Shown one piece after another: positions 44,588 to 54,779 of a stretch of DNA of 64,000 nucleotides. How positions within the stretch are numbered: the first letter of the stretch is position 1; every line of letters begins with the position of its first letter. The notes beneath the pieces were generated by a model. The model saw nothing but the letters and a program-made list of their open reading frames with translations, did not search any database and was not told the origin of the DNA. Made by a program: the position numbers and the translations under genes. This DNA is from Microlunatus sp. Gsoil 973 (GTDB taxonomy: Bacteria; Actinomycetota; Actinomycetes; Propionibacteriales; Propionibacteriaceae), in contig NZ_CP046122.1 in NCBI RefSeq assembly GCF_009707365.1, positions 1,116,001 to 1,180,000 of the forward strand. The letters run 5' to 3'.

Positions 44588-45604
44588 ATGTCGGCGGCGA
44601 TCCAGGTCCGGAACCTGAGGAAGACCTATGTCGTGCCCGAGCGCGATGCCGGTCTCAAGGCTGCGATGACGGCTCTGGTGCGTCGCCGGACCAGGTCGGT
44701 CGACGCCGTCAAGGACATCAGCTTCGACATTGCCGCCGGCGAGGTGGTCGGCTTCCTGGGCCCGAACGGCGCAGGCAAGACCACGACACTGAAGATGCTG
44801 TCCGGGCTGCTGCACCCGACAGCCGGTGATGCCGAGGTCCTCGGCTACACGCCCTGGCGTCGGGACCGGGACTACCTGGGCAGGATGACGTTGATCATGG
44901 GTCAGCGCAGCCAGTTGCAGTGGGACATCCCGGTGGTCGACTCCTACCGGCTCAACAAGGCGATCTTCCAGATCAGCGACGCCGACTTCGCGGCCCGGCT
45001 GGAGGAGCTGACCGAGTTGCTCGAGCTGGGCGAGTTGCTCCGCAAACCGGCTCGCAATCTCTCGCTCGGCGAACGGATGAAGTGCGAGTTCGCCGGGTCG
45101 CTGTTGCATCGGCCCCAGGTGCTGTTCCTGGACGAGCCGACGATCGGACTCGACGTGGCGATGCAACGGCGGATCCGTTCGTTCGTGGCCGAATACAACA
45201 AGCGGACCGGTGCAGTGGTGATCCTGACCAGCCACTACATGGCCGATGTCGAGGCACTCTGCAAACGCGTCGTGGTCATCCATCACGGCGAGCTGCTGTT
45301 CGACGGCCCGCTGGCCGACCTGGTGCGGACCTTCGCGCCGGACAAGACGATCACCGTCGAGCTGGTCGAGGGCAGCACGGTCTCCGGCGCGGACGTGGCG
45401 GAGCTGTTGGGTGGTGCGGTCGCCCGGGCGCCGTTCGAGCCGACCGACACCGGTTGGCGGGTCCAGGTGCCGGCGGCCGACACCGCGGCCGTCGCCGCCC
45501 GACTGTTGTCCCGGTTGCCGGTCGCCGACGTGACGATCGAGGACGAGCCGATCGAGGCCGTCATCGAGAAGGTGTTCGCCGTCCCGGCCGAGGGGCGGCC
45601 ATGA
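44588..45604 (+). CDS. ABC transporter ATP-binding protein (ABC-2 exporter)
   Basis: 338 residues from ATG 44588; the open frame runs upstream without conservation. Walker A GPNGAGKTTTL, Q-loop MGQRSQLQWD, signature NLSLGERMKCEF (a known LSLG variant of LSGGQ), Walker B VLFLDEPTIGLDV, H-loop TSHYMADVE. The C-terminal ~80 residues form the extra domain of this subfamily. First gene of a three-gene operon (ATGA overlaps) with two ABC-2 permeases. Exported substrate unknown. Confidence 0.92.
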   Translation: MSAAIQVRNLRKTYVVPERDAGLKAAMTALVRRRTRSVDAVKDISFDIAAGEVVGFLGPNGAGKTTTLKMLSGLLHPTAGDAEVLGYTPWRRDRDYLGRMTLIMGQRSQLQWDIPVVDSYRLNKAIFQISDADFAARLEELTELLELGELLRKPARNLSLGERMKCEFAGSLLHRPQVLFLDEPTIGLDVAMQRRIRSFVAEYNKRTGAVVILTSHYMADVEALCKRVVVIHHGELLFDGPLADLVRTFAPDKTITVELVEGSTVSGADVAELLGGAVARAPFEPTDTGWRVQVPAADTAAVAARLLSRLPVADVTIEDEPIEAVIEKVFAVPAEGRP

Positions 45605-46470
45605 CGCTACCGACCCGTACCGGCCGCGAGCAGCTGGAACCGGCGCCGAACTTCGGCAGGTTCTCCTGGCGGGTGTTGCGGCAGTACTACCGCGGCGAGT
45701 TCGCGGCATCGACCGCGGTCAACGTCGCCTACCGCGGATCGGTGGTGATCTGGGTTGTCACCACGGTCATCCAGCCGATCGTGCTGATCGTCGTCTGGCG
45801 TACGGTCGCCGGGCCGACCGGTACGGTCGGCGGCTACACCGCCGACCGATTCGTCACCTACTTCGCGATCATGATGCTGGTCGACCATCTGACCTTCATC
45901 TGGCTGATGTGGGAGTTCGAGTGGCGGGTCCGGGAGGGGATGTTCTCGCCCTTGCTGCTCAGGCCGATCCATCCGATCCACAAGGACATCATCGACAACC
46001 TCTCCTACAAGATGATCGGGCTGCTCGGCGTGGTGCCTGCCATGATCATCATGATCATCGGCTTCCACGGCGACCTGTCCGGAATCGATCCGATCCAGTT
46101 GCTCGCGTTCGTTCCGGCGGTGATCGGTGGCGGCGTGCTGCGGTTCATCATCGAGTGGGTGCTTGCTCTGAGCGCGTTCTGGCTGACCAAGGTCTCGGCA
46201 CTGAACAACCTGTACTTCTCGGTGCGGACGTTCCTCAGCGGCGGCTTCGCCCCGCTGTCGGTCTTCCCGCCGGTGGTCGCCGCGATCGCCAACTGGTCGC
46301 CGTTCCCGTGGTCACAGGCGTTCGTCGTCAACGTGGTGATGGGCACCACCCGCGGGAAGGACATCCTCATCGGGTACGGCGCCCAGGCCGGTTGGATCCT
46401 GGTGGCGCTGCTGGTGTTGCGGCTGGTCTGGTCGCGGGCGGTCCGGCGGTATTCGGCGGTGGGCGCATGA
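45601..46470 (+). CDS. ABC-2 family permease (DUF990-type) 1
   Basis: 289 residues from ATG 45601, overlapping the ATPase stop by 4 bp. About six membrane helices (VVIWVVTTVIQPIVLIVVW, GLLGVVPAMIIMIIGF, LLAFVPAVIGGGVLRFIIEWVLALSAFWL, WILVALLVLRLVW). The FEWRVREGMFSPLLLRPIHPIH loop is typical of this permease group, which couples to LSLG-type ATPases. Pairs with the next permease. Confidence 0.9.
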   Translation: MTLPTRTGREQLEPAPNFGRFSWRVLRQYYRGEFAASTAVNVAYRGSVVIWVVTTVIQPIVLIVVWRTVAGPTGTVGGYTADRFVTYFAIMMLVDHLTFIWLMWEFEWRVREGMFSPLLLRPIHPIHKDIIDNLSYKMIGLLGVVPAMIIMIIGFHGDLSGIDPIQLLAFVPAVIGGGVLRFIIEWVLALSAFWLTKVSALNNLYFSVRTFLSGGFAPLSVFPPVVAAIANWSPFPWSQAFVVNVVMGTTRGKDILIGYGAQAGWILVALLVLRLVWSRAVRRYSAVGA

Positions 46471-47342
46471 TCGGCGGCAGCCGCGACGCGAGGCGGGGCA
46501 CCCAGGACCGGGCGGTGGCCGTGGACCGTAGCGCGATCCCGCGCGGACCGATCGGCCACGGCCTGCTGATCGTCGGCACCTTCATCCGCCTCGGGGTGCT
46601 GAACATCGCGCAGTACCGCGGGGAGTTCTTCGTTTCGCTGGCCAACGGCGTGATCACCCTGATCACCCAGTTGCTCGGGCTGGCAATCATCTTCGGAAAC
46701 ACCCAGGCGTTGGGTGGCTGGACCCCGGCCGGCCTGCTGGCGCTGATCGGCGTGCACACCTTCCTGTCCGGGCTGATCGGGCTGGTCATCCAACCCTCGC
46801 TGCAGCAGCTCATGGAGGGCATCCGGCTCGGCACCTTCGACTTCCTGCTCACCAAACCGGCCGATTCACAATTGCTGGCCAGTGTCGCGGTGGTGGCGCC
46901 GGCCCAGGTGATCCAGCTGCTGATGGGTGCCGGCATCGTCGCCTACGCCTGCGTCTGGATGGGCACCGTGATCACGCCGCTGCAATGGCTCTATTTCGGC
47001 GTCACGGTGTTCTTCGGAGTGGTGATCGTCTACTCGTTCCTGACCCTGCTCGGCACCTGCTCCTTCTGGTTCGTCAAGCTGGACAACATCCTGGTGGTCT
47101 TCTCCTCGGCGTTCGGTCAGGCCGGGCGCTGGCCGATCTCGCTGTTCCCGGCGTGGATGCGGATCGTGCTCACGGTGCTGATCCCCGTCGCGTTCGCGGT
47201 GACCGTGCCGGCGCAGGCGCTGGCGAGTGGGGTGAGTGGCTGGCTGGTGCTGGCCTCGGGCGCCATCGCGGCGGTCTTCTTCGCCGGGGCCCGGGCGTTC
47301 TGGCGGTACGCCCTCCGGCACTACACCGGAGCCTCGGCCTGA
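46467..47342 (+). CDS. ABC-2 family permease (DUF990-type) 2
   Basis: 291 residues from ATG 46467 (ATGA overlap). A basic N-terminus, then about six helices ([87 protein letters not shown]). The loop [18 protein letters not shown] corresponds to the LLLRPI loop of permease 1, so the two form a heterodimer. Third and last gene of the exporter operon. Confidence 0.9.
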   Translation: MIGGSRDARRGTQDRAVAVDRSAIPRGPIGHGLLIVGTFIRLGVLNIAQYRGEFFVSLANGVITLITQLLGLAIIFGNTQALGGWTPAGLLALIGVHTFLSGLIGLVIQPSLQQLMEGIRLGTFDFLLTKPADSQLLASVAVVAPAQVIQLLMGAGIVAYACVWMGTVITPLQWLYFGVTVFFGVVIVYSFLTLLGTCSFWFVKLDNILVVFSSAFGQAGRWPISLFPAWMRIVLTVLIPVAFAVTVPAQALASGVSGWLVLASGAIAAVFFAGARAFWRYALRHYTGASA

Positions 47343-47367
47343 GGCGGTCCCTCGGACGAGCACTGAG

Positions 47368-47373
47368 TAAGGT
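47368..47373 (+). promoter_or_regulatory. -10 element TAAGGT, leaderless nucS start
   Basis: TAAGGT ends 7 nt before GTG 47381, and there is no Shine-Dalgarno sequence, fitting a leaderless message. Confidence 0.4.
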
Positions 47374-47380
47374 CTGCTCC

Positions 47381-48088
47381 GTGCGTTTGGTGGTTGCCGA
47401 GTGTCAGGTCGACTATGCGGGCCGTCTGACGGCCCACCTTCCGATGGCCCGACGGCTGATCCTGATCAAGGCCGACGGTTCGGTGTCCATCCACGCCGAC
47501 GACCGGGCGTACAAGCCGTTGAACTGGATGAGCCCGCCGTGCGCGTTGAGTGAACTGGCGCCCGACGCGGTCTCCGCGCTGGCTGACGGGGTCGGCCGGG
47601 AGCTGTCGGCCGTCTGGGAGGTCAAGGGACGCGACGGGGACACCCTGCAGATCGCGCTCGGGGAGGTGCTGCACGACTCGAGCCATGAGCTCGGCACCGA
47701 CCCAGGGTTGCAGAAGGACGGCGTCGAGGCTCACCTGCAGGCGCTCCTTGCCGAGCACCCGCACAGCCTCGGCGACGGATGGACCCTGGTCCGTCGGGAA
47801 TACATGACCGCGATCGGTCCGGTCGATCTGCTCTGTCGGGACGCCGACGGTGGCTATGTCGCGGTCGAGGTCAAGCGTCGCGGGGAGATCGACGGCGTCG
47901 AGCAACTCACCCGTTACCTGGATCTGATGCGCCGGGATCCGCTGCTCGGCGACGTACGCGGCGTGTTCGCGGCCCAGCAGATCAAGCCGCAGGCCAAGGT
48001 GCTCGCGGCCGATCGTGGCATCACCTGCGTCACCGTCGACTACGACGCGCTCCGTGGCATGGACAATGCCGAGGACCGCCTTTTCTGA
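47381..48088 (+). CDS. nucS: Mismatch-specific endonuclease NucS/EndoMS
   Basis: 235 residues from GTG 47381. NucS carries out non-canonical mismatch repair in actinobacteria, which lack MutS/MutL, cutting both strands at G-T, G-G and T-T mismatches. N-terminal DNA-binding/dimerisation domain ([32 protein letters not shown]), catalytic RecB-like domain with GPVDLLCRD and [21 protein letters not shown] (Asp, Glu, Lys). The C-terminus NAEDRLF is the beta-clamp-binding peptide. Confidence 0.96.
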   Translation: MRLVVAECQVDYAGRLTAHLPMARRLILIKADGSVSIHADDRAYKPLNWMSPPCALSELAPDAVSALADGVGRELSAVWEVKGRDGDTLQIALGEVLHDSSHELGTDPGLQKDGVEAHLQALLAEHPHSLGDGWTLVRREYMTAIGPVDLLCRDADGGYVAVEVKRRGEIDGVEQLTRYLDLMRRDPLLGDVRGVFAAQQIKPQAKVLAADRGITCVTVDYDALRGMDNAEDRLF

Positions 48089-48127
48089 CCGTTCTGAGGT
48101 CCGCGCCGACGAGTGACCAGGAGATGA

Positions 48128-49528
48128 CTAGGAGTTGCCCGCGGCACGATCCTGGTCGGTCTCGACCGTGATCGTCGGCTCCTGGTCGTCCTCCTCATCG
48201 ATGCCGGCAGCGGAATCGTTCGCCGACGCGTCGCCGGTGGCCGGGGCGAGCTTGATCGCCGGTCGGACCGCGGTCTCGTCGATGGCGGCGTCCGAGGAAA
48301 GCCCTGCCGCCGTTTCCGGCGGCTCGGCGTCGGAGAGTGTCGGATCGTCGGTGAACAGCCCCGGCTCGCCAGGTTCCGGCTCACTCGATTCCGGCTCACT
48401 CGATTCCGTTGGTAGGACATCCGGCTGGTCGGCGAACTCCTCGAGGTCTCCCGACAGGTCCGCCAACGGCTGCAGGTCGGGCACGTCGGTTGCGCTCTGC
48501 GACGCGAGAGCCGACAGACTCTGCAGCTGGTTGAGCACCGCCTGCTTGCGCTGGACCAGGTTGTCCGTCTCGCGCTTGAGCTGCTCCTTGCGCCACTGGA
48601 GTTCCTGGTGGGTCCGCTGGGTGATCCGCTCGGCCTGTTTCTTGGCCGCCGCGACCAGCCGCTCGGACTCTTCCCTGGCATCCAGCCGGATCCGCTCGGC
48701 CTCGGCCTTGGCCTCGGTACGGGCCGCGGCCGCTGCCGCGATGTCGGCCGCCAACCGTTCACCGGCCTCCTGGTGGTGCTGGGTTGCCTCGGTGAGGAGC
48801 TTCCCGGTCGCGGTCACCGACTCCTGATGCATCCTCTTCAGCTCTTCGTTGGCCGCCACACGCTCCTCGGCGACCTGCTTGCGGATCGCGGCCGCTTCCG
48901 CCTCGGCGTCCTTCTTGAACTGTTCCGCCTCGAGGTAGCCGGCCTGCCGAGTCGAATCCGCCTCGTGCTGTGCCTGACGGCGCAGCGCCTCGACCTCGCG
49001 CTCCGCGGCGGCTCCGACGGCCTGGGCCTCGGTCCGCGCCCGCTCCACCTCGGCCTGCGCATCCTGGCTCGCCCGCTGCCGCAACTGATCGAGTTCTGAC
49101 CTTGCGGTCTTCCGGATCTGTGCACCGTCGGCCTCGGCCTGCTGTCTGAGACGGTCTGCGTCCCGCTGGCCCTCCGAACGGAGCTTGTTCGCGTCGACAT
49201 TGGCCTGGTCGAGCATCTCCTGGGCCTGTTCCTCGGCCATCTTCAGGATGTGCCCGGCCCGGGCGCCGAGACTGGAGTAGTCGGGTTCGCCGGCCGGCCG
49301 GTTCTCCAGTTCCTTCCGCGTCGCGGAAAGTTGATCTTGAAGGTCGGAGATGGCGCTCTGCATCTCGACGGACTGGCGGGCGGCCTGCACGACCCGACCC
49401 TCGAGGCTCCGTACGTAGTCATCGACGGCGCTGCGGTCATAGCCACGCAGTGCGGTCGGGAAATTCCCTACGGCACTGGCCTTTTCGTCGAAGAGATTCA
49501 GGCCGGTTGATTCGTCCGAAGTAGACAT
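48128..49528 (-). CDS. DivIVA-domain coiled-coil protein
   Basis: 466 residues from ATG 49528. A short DivIVA-like start (GNFPTALRGYDRSAVDDYVRSLEGRV, residues ~21-46) leads into a coiled coil of over 300 residues rich in Ala, Glu, Gln and Arg. After ~residue 365 an acidic disordered tail has repeats (SSEPESSEPEPGEPG). Similar proteins (Wag31/Scy-like) organise polar growth and cell-envelope synthesis in actinobacteria. Single gene. Tail repeats come from a 15-bp tandem unit at about 48376-48410. Confidence 0.85.
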   Translation of the reverse strand: MSTSDESTGLNLFDEKASAVGNFPTALRGYDRSAVDDYVRSLEGRVVQAARQSVEMQSAISDLQDQLSATRKELENRPAGEPDYSSLGARAGHILKMAEEQAQEMLDQANVDANKLRSEGQRDADRLRQQAEADGAQIRKTARSELDQLRQRASQDAQAEVERARTEAQAVGAAAEREVEALRRQAQHEADSTRQAGYLEAEQFKKDAEAEAAAIRKQVAEERVAANEELKRMHQESVTATGKLLTEATQHHQEAGERLAADIAAAAAARTEAKAEAERIRLDAREESERLVAAAKKQAERITQRTHQELQWRKEQLKRETDNLVQRKQAVLNQLQSLSALASQSATDVPDLQPLADLSGDLEEFADQPDVLPTESSEPESSEPEPGEPGLFTDDPTLSDAEPPETAAGLSSDAAIDETAVRPAIKLAPATGDASANDSAAGIDEEDDQEPTITVETDQDRAAGNS

Positions 49529-49622
49529 GCGGTCCTCAGGGTCACCTGCTGGTTGCGTACGGTTCCATACCGTACCTCCCGCAGCTCCGACAAACCCGGA
49601 TCCTCGGCTGTGTCTTGCAAGG

Positions 49623-50102
49623 CTAGTTTCCCCGGGGCTCCTCGACCAGTTCGATCAGCACTCCACCGGCATCCTTGGGGTGCACAAAGTTGATCATGCA
49701 ACCAGCGGTTCCGGGACGCGGCTCCGGGAAGAGCAGCCGCAATCCCTGCTCGCGCAGCCTTTCGGAAATGGCTGCCAGGTCCGAGACCCGCAGGGCCAGC
49801 TGTTGCAGACCGGGCCCGGAGCGATCCAGGAACTTGCCGATGGGGGAGTCCTCCGACAACGGGGCGAGGATCTGGATGAGAGTCCGGCGATCGGTCGTCC
49901 GGCCGGCCGGGGCAAGCATCGACTCCACCACCTGCTGGTCACGATTCTCCTCGCGGTGCACCTCGACCAGCCCGAAGGCGTTGCGATAGAACGCAACGGT
50001 CGCCTCCAGATCCGCGGTGGCGACGCCGACGTGGTCGACGGCCTCGACGTACTCCGCACCGGGGACGTCGGCCAACGGGTCGGGCAGCTGGTCGCTGGTC
50101 AT
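49623..50102 (-). CDS. mce: Methylmalonyl-CoA epimerase
   Basis: 159 residues from ATG 50102; the longer open frame upstream only shadows nagA. VOC fold: VEAVDHVGVATADLEATVAFYRNAFGL (metal His), ENRDQQVVESMLAP, LQQLALRVSDLAAI (His is replaced by Gln in this strand compared with many VOC proteins), INFVHPKDAGGVLIELVEE (His and Glu ligands). Interconverts (S)- and (R)-methylmalonyl-CoA. A -10-like CAGACT 6 nt before ATG suggests a leaderless message. Next to thiolase and meaB genes on the other strand. Confidence 0.9.
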   Translation of the reverse strand: MTSDQLPDPLADVPGAEYVEAVDHVGVATADLEATVAFYRNAFGLVEVHREENRDQQVVESMLAPAGRTTDRRTLIQILAPLSEDSPIGKFLDRSGPGLQQLALRVSDLAAISERLREQGLRLLFPEPRPGTAGCMINFVHPKDAGGVLIELVEEPRGN

Positions 50103-50183
50103 GACCCAAGTCTGCCGGGCCAGAGGTGAGGGCCGTACCCTGGTGCCCCCACGCCTTGAGGCGGGCACCGCGAGGAGGATTCC

Positions 50184-51335
50184 GTGACATCGGCGACTCT
50201 GGAAGGTACGACGCTGGACGGGCGGGGAGTCCGGATCACGATCGCCGACACCTGGATCACCGCCGTCGATCCGCTGCCCACCGCCGACCCGGACACGATC
50301 CTGCTTCCCGGCCTGGTCGACTGCCAGGTCAACGGGTTCGCCGGAGCTGACGTCAACGCCGAGGACGTGTCGGAGGAGACCATCGTCTCGCTGACCGAAG
50401 CTCTGGTCGCGGAGGGCGTGACATCCTTCTGTCCGACGATCATCAGCGGACCTCCGGAAAAGATCCTGCACGCAGTCCGGGTGATCAGATCCGCCCGTAC
50501 CCAGGACCGGCTGGTCGCCGACTGTGTGGCGGGCATCCACATCGAGGGGCCGTCCATCTCATCCGACGACGGTGCCCGCGGCGCCCACCCGGCGGACGTC
50601 CTGCGGGATCCGGATCCGGCGGAACTGCAGGCCTGGCTGGCCGCCGCCGGCGGGCTGCTGCGGATCATCACGCTGGCCCCGGAACGACCCGGCAGTGACG
50701 ACTACATCAGGGCGGCGACCTCGGCAGGCGTGCGCGTCGCCGTCGGGCACACCGCCGCGACCCCGGAGCAGGTGCATCGTGCTGCCGACGCCGGGGCGAC
50801 CCTGTCGACCCATCTGGGCAACGGCGCCCACCGGATGCTGCCGCGCCATCCGAACTATCTGTGGGCCCAGTTGGCCGATGACCGGCTGATCGCCGGACTG
50901 ATCACCGACGGCCATCATCTGTCGGCCGACACGGTGACGGCGATGATCCGGGCGAAGGGTCACCGACGCTCCTTCCTGGTCAGCGATGCTGCCTCGTTGG
51001 CGCACTGCCCGCCGGGTGAGTATCGGACGCCGGTCGGCGGATCGGTCACCGTCGACCCCGACGGCGCGCTGCGGCTCACCGGTACCAGTCTCGGCGCGGG
51101 CTCCGGGAGCTCACTGCGGGAATGCCTGCGCTGGGCCCTGGACAACACCGACTTCGGCGCCGGCCAGCTGCTGGACATGGCGAGCTCCGTCCCGGCCGGG
51201 GTACTCGGCCGGTCCGATCGAGGCGCCCTCAAGGTCGGCGGGCGGGCCGACGTTCTGGTGACCGACCGGGACCTGAGCCCGCGAGCCGTCGTGGTCGCCG
51301 GCCGCCCGCGTGAAAACCGCGGGGGTTCGGCCTAA
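50184..51335 (+). CDS. nagA: N-acetylglucosamine-6-phosphate deacetylase
   Basis: 383 residues from GTG 50184 with GAGGAGG upstream. Amidohydrolase-superfamily barrel: LLPGLVDCQVNGFAGADVNAED (the Gln-x-Asn form typical of NagA), HIEGPSIS with metal Glu, VGHTAATPE and STHLGNGAHRMLPR with metal His residues, SDAASLAHCPPG with the catalytic Asp. Releases acetate from GlcNAc-6-P in amino-sugar recycling. HIEGPSIS replaces the more common HLEGPF, so the exact substrate could differ. No nagB or PTS gene nearby. Confidence 0.82.
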   Translation: MTSATLEGTTLDGRGVRITIADTWITAVDPLPTADPDTILLPGLVDCQVNGFAGADVNAEDVSEETIVSLTEALVAEGVTSFCPTIISGPPEKILHAVRVIRSARTQDRLVADCVAGIHIEGPSISSDDGARGAHPADVLRDPDPAELQAWLAAAGGLLRIITLAPERPGSDDYIRAATSAGVRVAVGHTAATPEQVHRAADAGATLSTHLGNGAHRMLPRHPNYLWAQLADDRLIAGLITDGHHLSADTVTAMIRAKGHRRSFLVSDAASLAHCPPGEYRTPVGGSVTVDPDGALRLTGTSLGAGSGSSLRECLRWALDNTDFGAGQLLDMASSVPAGVLGRSDRGALKVGGRADVLVTDRDLSPRAVVVAGRPRENRGGSA

Positions 51336-51427
51336 GGTGCAACTGAGACCTGTCGCGGGTCATCAGCAGGCCGCCGGCCGGGTCCACAACAGGTCGTCGG
51401 TGACAACCAGCTGTCGAGGAGGACGTC

Positions 51428-52627
51428 ATGGCATCGGTGATCGTCGGCGGAGCGCGGACGCCGATCGGCAGGCTGCTCGGGGGGCTCAAGGACCTGGCGG
51501 CAACCGACCTGGGCGGAATCGCGATGGCCGCCGCACTGGACCGGTCGGGCCTGAAGCCCGAACAGGTCGAGTACGTGATCATGGGCCAGGTGTTGCAGGC
51601 CGGAGCCGGCCAGATGCCCGCCAGACAGGCCGCCGTGAAGGCCGGCATCCCGATGTCGGTGCCTTCGCTGCTGATCAACAAGGTGTGCCTGTCCGGCCTG
51701 AACGCCATCGCCCTGGCCGACCAGCTGATCCGTGCCGGTGAGTGTGAGATCGTCGTCGCCGGCGGCATGGAGTCGATGACCAACGCTCCGCATCTGCTGC
51801 CCAAGTCCCGCACCGGCTACAAGTACGGCAACGTCACGCTGCGCGACCACATGGACTACGACGGACTGTGGGACGCGTTCACCGACCAGCCGATGGGCGC
51901 CCTGACCGATCGGCAGAACTCCGGACCGAACGCCGTGAGCCGGGAGGACCAGGACGCCTTCGCCGTACGGTCACACCAGCGGGCCGCCCGGGCGACGCAG
52001 GACGGCACCATGGCGGAGGAGATCGTCGAGGTCAGGGTTCGGCAGCGCAAGGGGGACGACCTGGTGATCAGCGCAGACGAGGGCATCCGGCCGGATTCCT
52101 CGCTCGAGGCGCTGGCTCGGCTGAAGCCGGCGTTCGCCCCGGACGGAACGATCACCGCCGCGTCGTCCAGCCCGATCTCCGACGGTGCGGCCGCGGTGGT
52201 CGTCGCCAGCCGTGAGGCGGCCGAGCGGCTCGGGCTGCCGGTGCTGGCCGAGATCGGCGCTCACGGCATGGTTGCCGGCCCCGATTCGTCACTGCAACTG
52301 CAGCCGGCCAACGCCATCGAGGCCGCCTGCAAGAAGGCCGGGATCAGCGTCGCGGACCTGGACCTGATCGAGATCAATGAGGCTTTCGCGACGGTGGGCG
52401 TGGCCAGCATGCGCGCCCTCGGACTGAGCGCCGAGGAAGCCGACCGCACGGTCAACGTCGACGGCGGGGCGATCGCCGTTGGCCATCCCATCGGGATGTC
52501 CGGCGCCCGGCTGGTGCTGCACCTGGTGTACGCCCTCAACCGGCGGGGCGGCGGCACAGCGGTCGCCGCGCTGTGTGGTGGCGGTGGCCAGGGCGACGCC
52601 CTGATCATCTCCGCACCCAGGGGCTGA
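51428..52627 (+). CDS. Acetyl-CoA acetyltransferase (thiolase II)
   Basis: 399 residues from ATG 51428. Thiolase fold with the nucleophile Cys in [60 protein letters not shown] with catalytic His, and the second Cys in [15 protein letters not shown]. Condenses two acetyl-CoA or degrades acetoacetyl-CoA. meaB follows 25 bp downstream and is probably cotranscribed. Confidence 0.93.
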   Translation: MASVIVGGARTPIGRLLGGLKDLAATDLGGIAMAAALDRSGLKPEQVEYVIMGQVLQAGAGQMPARQAAVKAGIPMSVPSLLINKVCLSGLNAIALADQLIRAGECEIVVAGGMESMTNAPHLLPKSRTGYKYGNVTLRDHMDYDGLWDAFTDQPMGALTDRQNSGPNAVSREDQDAFAVRSHQRAARATQDGTMAEEIVEVRVRQRKGDDLVISADEGIRPDSSLEALARLKPAFAPDGTITAASSSPISDGAAAVVVASREAAERLGLPVLAEIGAHGMVAGPDSSLQLQPANAIEAACKKAGISVADLDLIEINEAFATVGVASMRALGLSAEEADRTVNVDGGAIAVGHPIGMSGARLVLHLVYALNRRGGGTAVAALCGGGGQGDALIISAPRG

Positions 52628-52652
52628 CCGGCTCGACGCGCCGGAATCCTGT

Positions 52653-53648
52653 ATGCCTGAACCCGCGCCCGAGGGACTCGCTGATGAACGGGCTGACGAA
52701 CTGGCGGTACTGGTCGCCGCGGCCCGGACCTGCAGGCCGCGTGCCGTCGCCCGATTGATCTCGATCGTGGAGAACGGCTCGCCGGCGCTCCGCGGGCTGA
52801 TGTCCCGACTTGCCCCGGATACCGGCCGGGCACATGTCATCGGGGTGACCGGCGCTCCCGGCGTCGGGAAGTCGACGACAACAGCGACGCTCATCGCCGC
52901 CTACCGGGCTCGCGGACTCCGGGTCGGTGTGCTGGCCTTCGATCCGTCATCCCCGTTCACCGGGGGAGCACTGCTGGGTGACCGGGTCCGGATGCAACAG
53001 CACGCGCTGGATGATCAGGTCTACATCCGGTCGATGGCAGCCCGCGGGCACCTGGGCGGTCTCTCAGTCGCCGCACCGCAGGCAGTACGGGTGCTCGATG
53101 CCGCCGGCTGCGACGTCGTGCTGCTGGAGACCGTCGGCGTCGGTCAGTCCGAGGTCGAAGTGGCCGGCACCGCGGACAGCACTCTTGTGCTGCTCGCTCC
53201 GGGTATGGGCGACGGGATCCAGGCCGCCAAGGCCGGAGTCCTGGAGATCGGTGACATCTTCGTTGTCAACAAGGCCGACCGCGACGGCACGCAGTCGCTG
53301 ATCCGCGAGCTGCGCACGATGATCGCAATGGCCGACCGGGACGCGGCGGCGTGGAAGCCGCCGATCGTGCGCACCGTCGCCAGCCGGGAAGAGGGCATCG
53401 ACGACCTGGTGGCGACGCTGGACAAGCACCGCGCCCACGCCGAGGCCGACGGCAGTTGGCAGCGCCGCCGTCTGGAACGTGCCCGGTCGGAGGTCGAATC
53501 GCTGACCCTCCTCCTGCTGCGCCGCCGGATGCACGACGACCACCGGACGGTGCTGGACGATCTTGCCGAGGCCGTACGCGACGGTCGGGTCGATTCGTTC
53601 ACCGCAGCCGACCGGGTGCTCGGCGACGTCACCGACCCGAAGGCCTAG
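52653..53648 (+). CDS. meaB: Methylmalonyl-CoA mutase-associated GTPase MeaB
   Basis: 331 residues from ATG 52653. G3E GTPase that protects and loads B12 mutases. Walker A GAPGVGKS (67-74), AFDPSSPFTGGALLGDRVRMQ, Switch region MAARGHLGGLSVAAPQA, GVGQSEVEVA, NKADRDG for guanine specificity. The C-terminal helical dimerisation arm is present. In line with its job, the mutase gene lies 1.7 kb downstream on the same strand. Confidence 0.95.
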   Translation: MPEPAPEGLADERADELAVLVAAARTCRPRAVARLISIVENGSPALRGLMSRLAPDTGRAHVIGVTGAPGVGKSTTTATLIAAYRARGLRVGVLAFDPSSPFTGGALLGDRVRMQQHALDDQVYIRSMAARGHLGGLSVAAPQAVRVLDAAGCDVVLLETVGVGQSEVEVAGTADSTLVLLAPGMGDGIQAAKAGVLEIGDIFVVNKADRDGTQSLIRELRTMIAMADRDAAAWKPPIVRTVASREEGIDDLVATLDKHRAHAEADGSWQRRRLERARSEVESLTLLLLRRRMHDDHRTVLDDLAEAVRDGRVDSFTAADRVLGDVTDPKA

Positions 53649-53791
53649 CCGGACCTTAGTTTTTCGTGAAAGAAGCCTGGATCGGGTCGGTTCCGGCGCG
53701 CCCAGCACGCTGGCGGGGTTGATGCGCGGTAGAAAAGGCTGGGAGTGTGCTGTTGACTCCCGCAGAGCTGACAGACCAGGAGGAGTTCGCG

Positions 53792-53956
53792 ATGAGATGG
53801 ATCAAGCGCATCGTTGTGGTGCTTGTCGTGGTCTTCGCACTCTTCTACCTCTTCACCCGGCCGGCGGATGCCGCCGACGCCGTGAAGAGTGCTTTCGGGG
53901 CGGTCGGAAACGGACTGGACGCCGTGGTCACCTTCTTCACCTCGTTGACCTCCTGA
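53792..53956 (+). CDS. Small single-pass membrane protein (54 residues)
   Basis: ATG 53792 follows AGGAGG at ideal spacing; a longer in-frame start at 53747 does not. One helix (IVVVLVVVFALFYLFT) after MRWIKR, then an amphipathic segment (DAVKSAFGAVGNGLDAVVTFFTSLTS). Topology: short positive inside, tail outside. Small proteins of this layout ahead of PH-domain genes are seen in other actinobacteria. Function unknown. Confidence 0.7.
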   Translation: MRWIKRIVVVLVVVFALFYLFTRPADAADAVKSAFGAVGNGLDAVVTFFTSLTS

Positions 53957-53966
53957 CCGGGCCGCG

Positions 53967-54779
53967 ATGGCCGGGCTCTGGCGTACGGCGTTCGACCCGA
54001 GGGTCAGCGACCATCTGATCTCGGATGAGGGCGAGATCGTCGTCGACGAGGTGCGACGACACCCGATGGCCTTCCTCGGTCCCGGAGTGATCAGCTTCTT
54101 CGGCGTACTGATCATGATCAGTACGATCTGGGTTCCGGTCGCCGTCGCCTGGCTGCCGATGATCATCGGGCTGCTCTTGGTGATCACCGGCGGATTCAAG
54201 ATGCTGGCCGCGCACATGGACCGCTTCGTGATCACCAACATGCGGGTCTTCCGGGTCCACGGGATCTTCTCCCAGCACACCGCGACGATGCCGATGTCAA
54301 GGATCCTGGACATCTCCGTGCACAAGCCGTTCCTTGGCCGGATCCTCAACTACGGCCACTTCGTCTTCGAGTCGGCCGCGGAGAACCAGGGACTGCGCGA
54401 CATCCGCTTCGTCGCGCGCCCGGACCAACGCGACCTGACGATCCAGCGGGTGATCCAACGCTCCGGCCTGCGGACGAGCATGCGGCCCCTCGGCGGTTAT
54501 CCATCGGCCCACAGCAGTCCGGCGACACCCGACGTCCCGGGCCGGGAGATCGGGCCCGATGCCGACGATGCGGCCCGCGGTGACGGGATCGGCGATGATG
54601 AGGTGAGCAACCAGCCGGGTGACCCGATCACCGGGGAGCAGGTGGCCGGCCGGCAACTCTCCGACGAGGAGTGGCTGGCCGGTGGATGGTCCGAACGCGA
54701 TGCGGCCGACTACCGTTCCTCCGCTCCCGATACGCAGGGTGCCTCGCACGACGGGCTGCGGGACAACGACAGGAGCTGA
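53967..54779 (+). CDS. PH domain-containing membrane protein
   Basis: 270 residues from ATG 53967. Two membrane helices (FLGPGVISFFGVLIMISTIW and VAVAWLPMIIGLLLVITGGFKML), then a bacterial PH (bPH2-type) domain (residues ~85-165; DRFVITNMRVFRVHGIF, MPMSRILDISVHKPFLGRILNYGHFVFES) and an acidic disordered tail with many Gly, Asp and Pro (~175-270). Eleven bp behind the small membrane protein, so cotranscribed with it. Function unknown. Confidence 0.85.
   Translation: MAGLWRTAFDPRVSDHLISDEGEIVVDEVRRHPMAFLGPGVISFFGVLIMISTIWVPVAVAWLPMIIGLLLVITGGFKMLAAHMDRFVITNMRVFRVHGIFSQHTATMPMSRILDISVHKPFLGRILNYGHFVFESAAENQGLRDIRFVARPDQRDLTIQRVIQRSGLRTSMRPLGGYPSAHSSPATPDVPGREIGPDADDAARGDGIGDDEVSNQPGDPITGEQVAGRQLSDEEWLAGGWSERDAADYRSSAPDTQGASHDGLRDNDRS

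Noticed and set aside
50103-50540. Longer epimerase start up to 50540
   Set aside because: The upstream part lies antisense to nagA and encodes non-conserved sequence; ATG 50102 with a -10-like box fits better.
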